A DNA stretch of 64,000 nucleotides from contig CP102060.1 of assembly GCA_024579835.1 (NCBI GenBank), positions 620,001 through 684,000 on the forward strand, in the 5' to 3' direction. Under the pieces are notes generated by a model. That model worked only from the letters and a program-made list of their open reading frames with translations, was not told the DNA's origin and did no database searches. Position numbers and translations under genes: made by a program. Shown here one piece after another: positions 63,728-64,000 of this stretch (position 1 is the stretch's first letter; each line of letters starts with the position of its first letter). Source of the DNA: Clostridiaceae bacterium HFYG-1003 (GTDB lineage Bacteria; Bacillota; Clostridia; Clostridiales; Clostridiaceae).

Positions 63728-64000
63728 GAAATTATCTGTGCGTTTGCAAAAAATCGTTGAAATAATACCAGCCTGTCCGGTGATCGCTGACATCGGAACA
63801 GACCATGGCTATGTTCCCTGTGAATTGCTGCTGCAGGGGAAGGTGCAGCGGGCCATAGCTGCTGACATCAATCAGAAGCCACTGGATAAAGCGAAAAGAA
63901 CGGCTCAGGGTCAAGGATGCATTGATCGGATGGATTTCCGTCTGGGTTCGGGTCTGGCGGTACTGTCACCGGGTGAAGTCCAGGGAGCTGTTCTGGCCGG
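63728..64000 (+). CDS. trmK: tRNA m1A22 methyltransferase TrmK, 5' part
   Basis: First 91 codons; the gene runs out of the window. The protein begins KLSVRLQKIVEIIPACPVIA and has the SAM-binding loop VIADIGTDHGYVP, then AIAADINQKPLDKAK and RLGSGLAVL, all typical of TrmK (YqfN), which methylates A22 of tRNA. The position after rpoD is the usual one in Firmicutes. The ribosome binding site is weak (GAGAT). Confidence 0.93.

Overview
The window looks like the chromosome of an anaerobic, endospore-lineage Firmicute of class Clostridia. Host genes are about 50-53% G+C in the blocks I counted. The gene order is typically clostridial: hrcA-grpE-dnaK-dnaJ followed by prmA, rsmE and mtaB, and later rpsU-yqeY-ybeY-dgkA-cdd-era-recO, ppdK, dgt-dnaG-rpoD-trmK. 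A hybrid cluster protein, pyruvate phosphate dikinase, FeoAB and peptide uptake systems fit an amino-acid or peptide-using anaerobe. I cannot name the species.

Layout. 1-4.7 kb: an Rsm22-like methyltransferase, arginase (minus strand) and hcp behind a CRP/FNR-type operator. 4.7-16.3 kb: one 11.6 kb block of nested mobile DNA. 16.4-30 kb: trmB, a DUF2975/HTH pair, tpx, a DUF2156 gene, ppx, a MazG-like gene, argS with a DUF1653 gene, feoA-feoB with its cysteine-rich partner, an aromatic acid exporter, and a HAD hydrolase/exonuclease-like pair. 30.4-40.1 kb: CIRCE-controlled heat-shock operon, surE, prmA, a cold-shock gene (minus), rsmE and mtaB. 40.5-47.8 kb: five-gene oligopeptide ABC transporter operon. 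47.9-64 kb: translation, cell-envelope, repair and replication genes ending in dnaG-rpoD and a truncated trmK.

The mobile block can be taken apart exactly from its target-site duplications. An IS66-family element (IS66-B) sits downstream of hcp with an 8-bp duplication. Three pieces of DNA later entered it. (i) A second IS66 element (IS66-A), together with 2.4 kb of G+C-rich chromosomal DNA holding a complete pyrG unit and the 3' end of a DUF362 gene, all bounded by one 8-bp duplication, as expected if IS66-A moved its neighbour by using a false end. (ii) A three-recombinase (RIT-type) element inside tnpC, with 32-bp perfect inverted ends. (iii) An ISLre2 element with a 9-bp duplication. Subtracting all three gives back a 2.28 kb IS66 element whose tnpC reads in frame for 556 codons apart from one stop codon.

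Other points that stand out: the second permease of the peptide transporter (OppC) carries an extra domain with seven RCC1-like repeats, the number expected for a beta-propeller, between its first membrane helix and its core; the arginyl-tRNA synthetase lacks a recognisable HIGH motif; and the thiol peroxidase has its second cysteine in an unusual place. No rRNA, tRNA or CRISPR array was seen.
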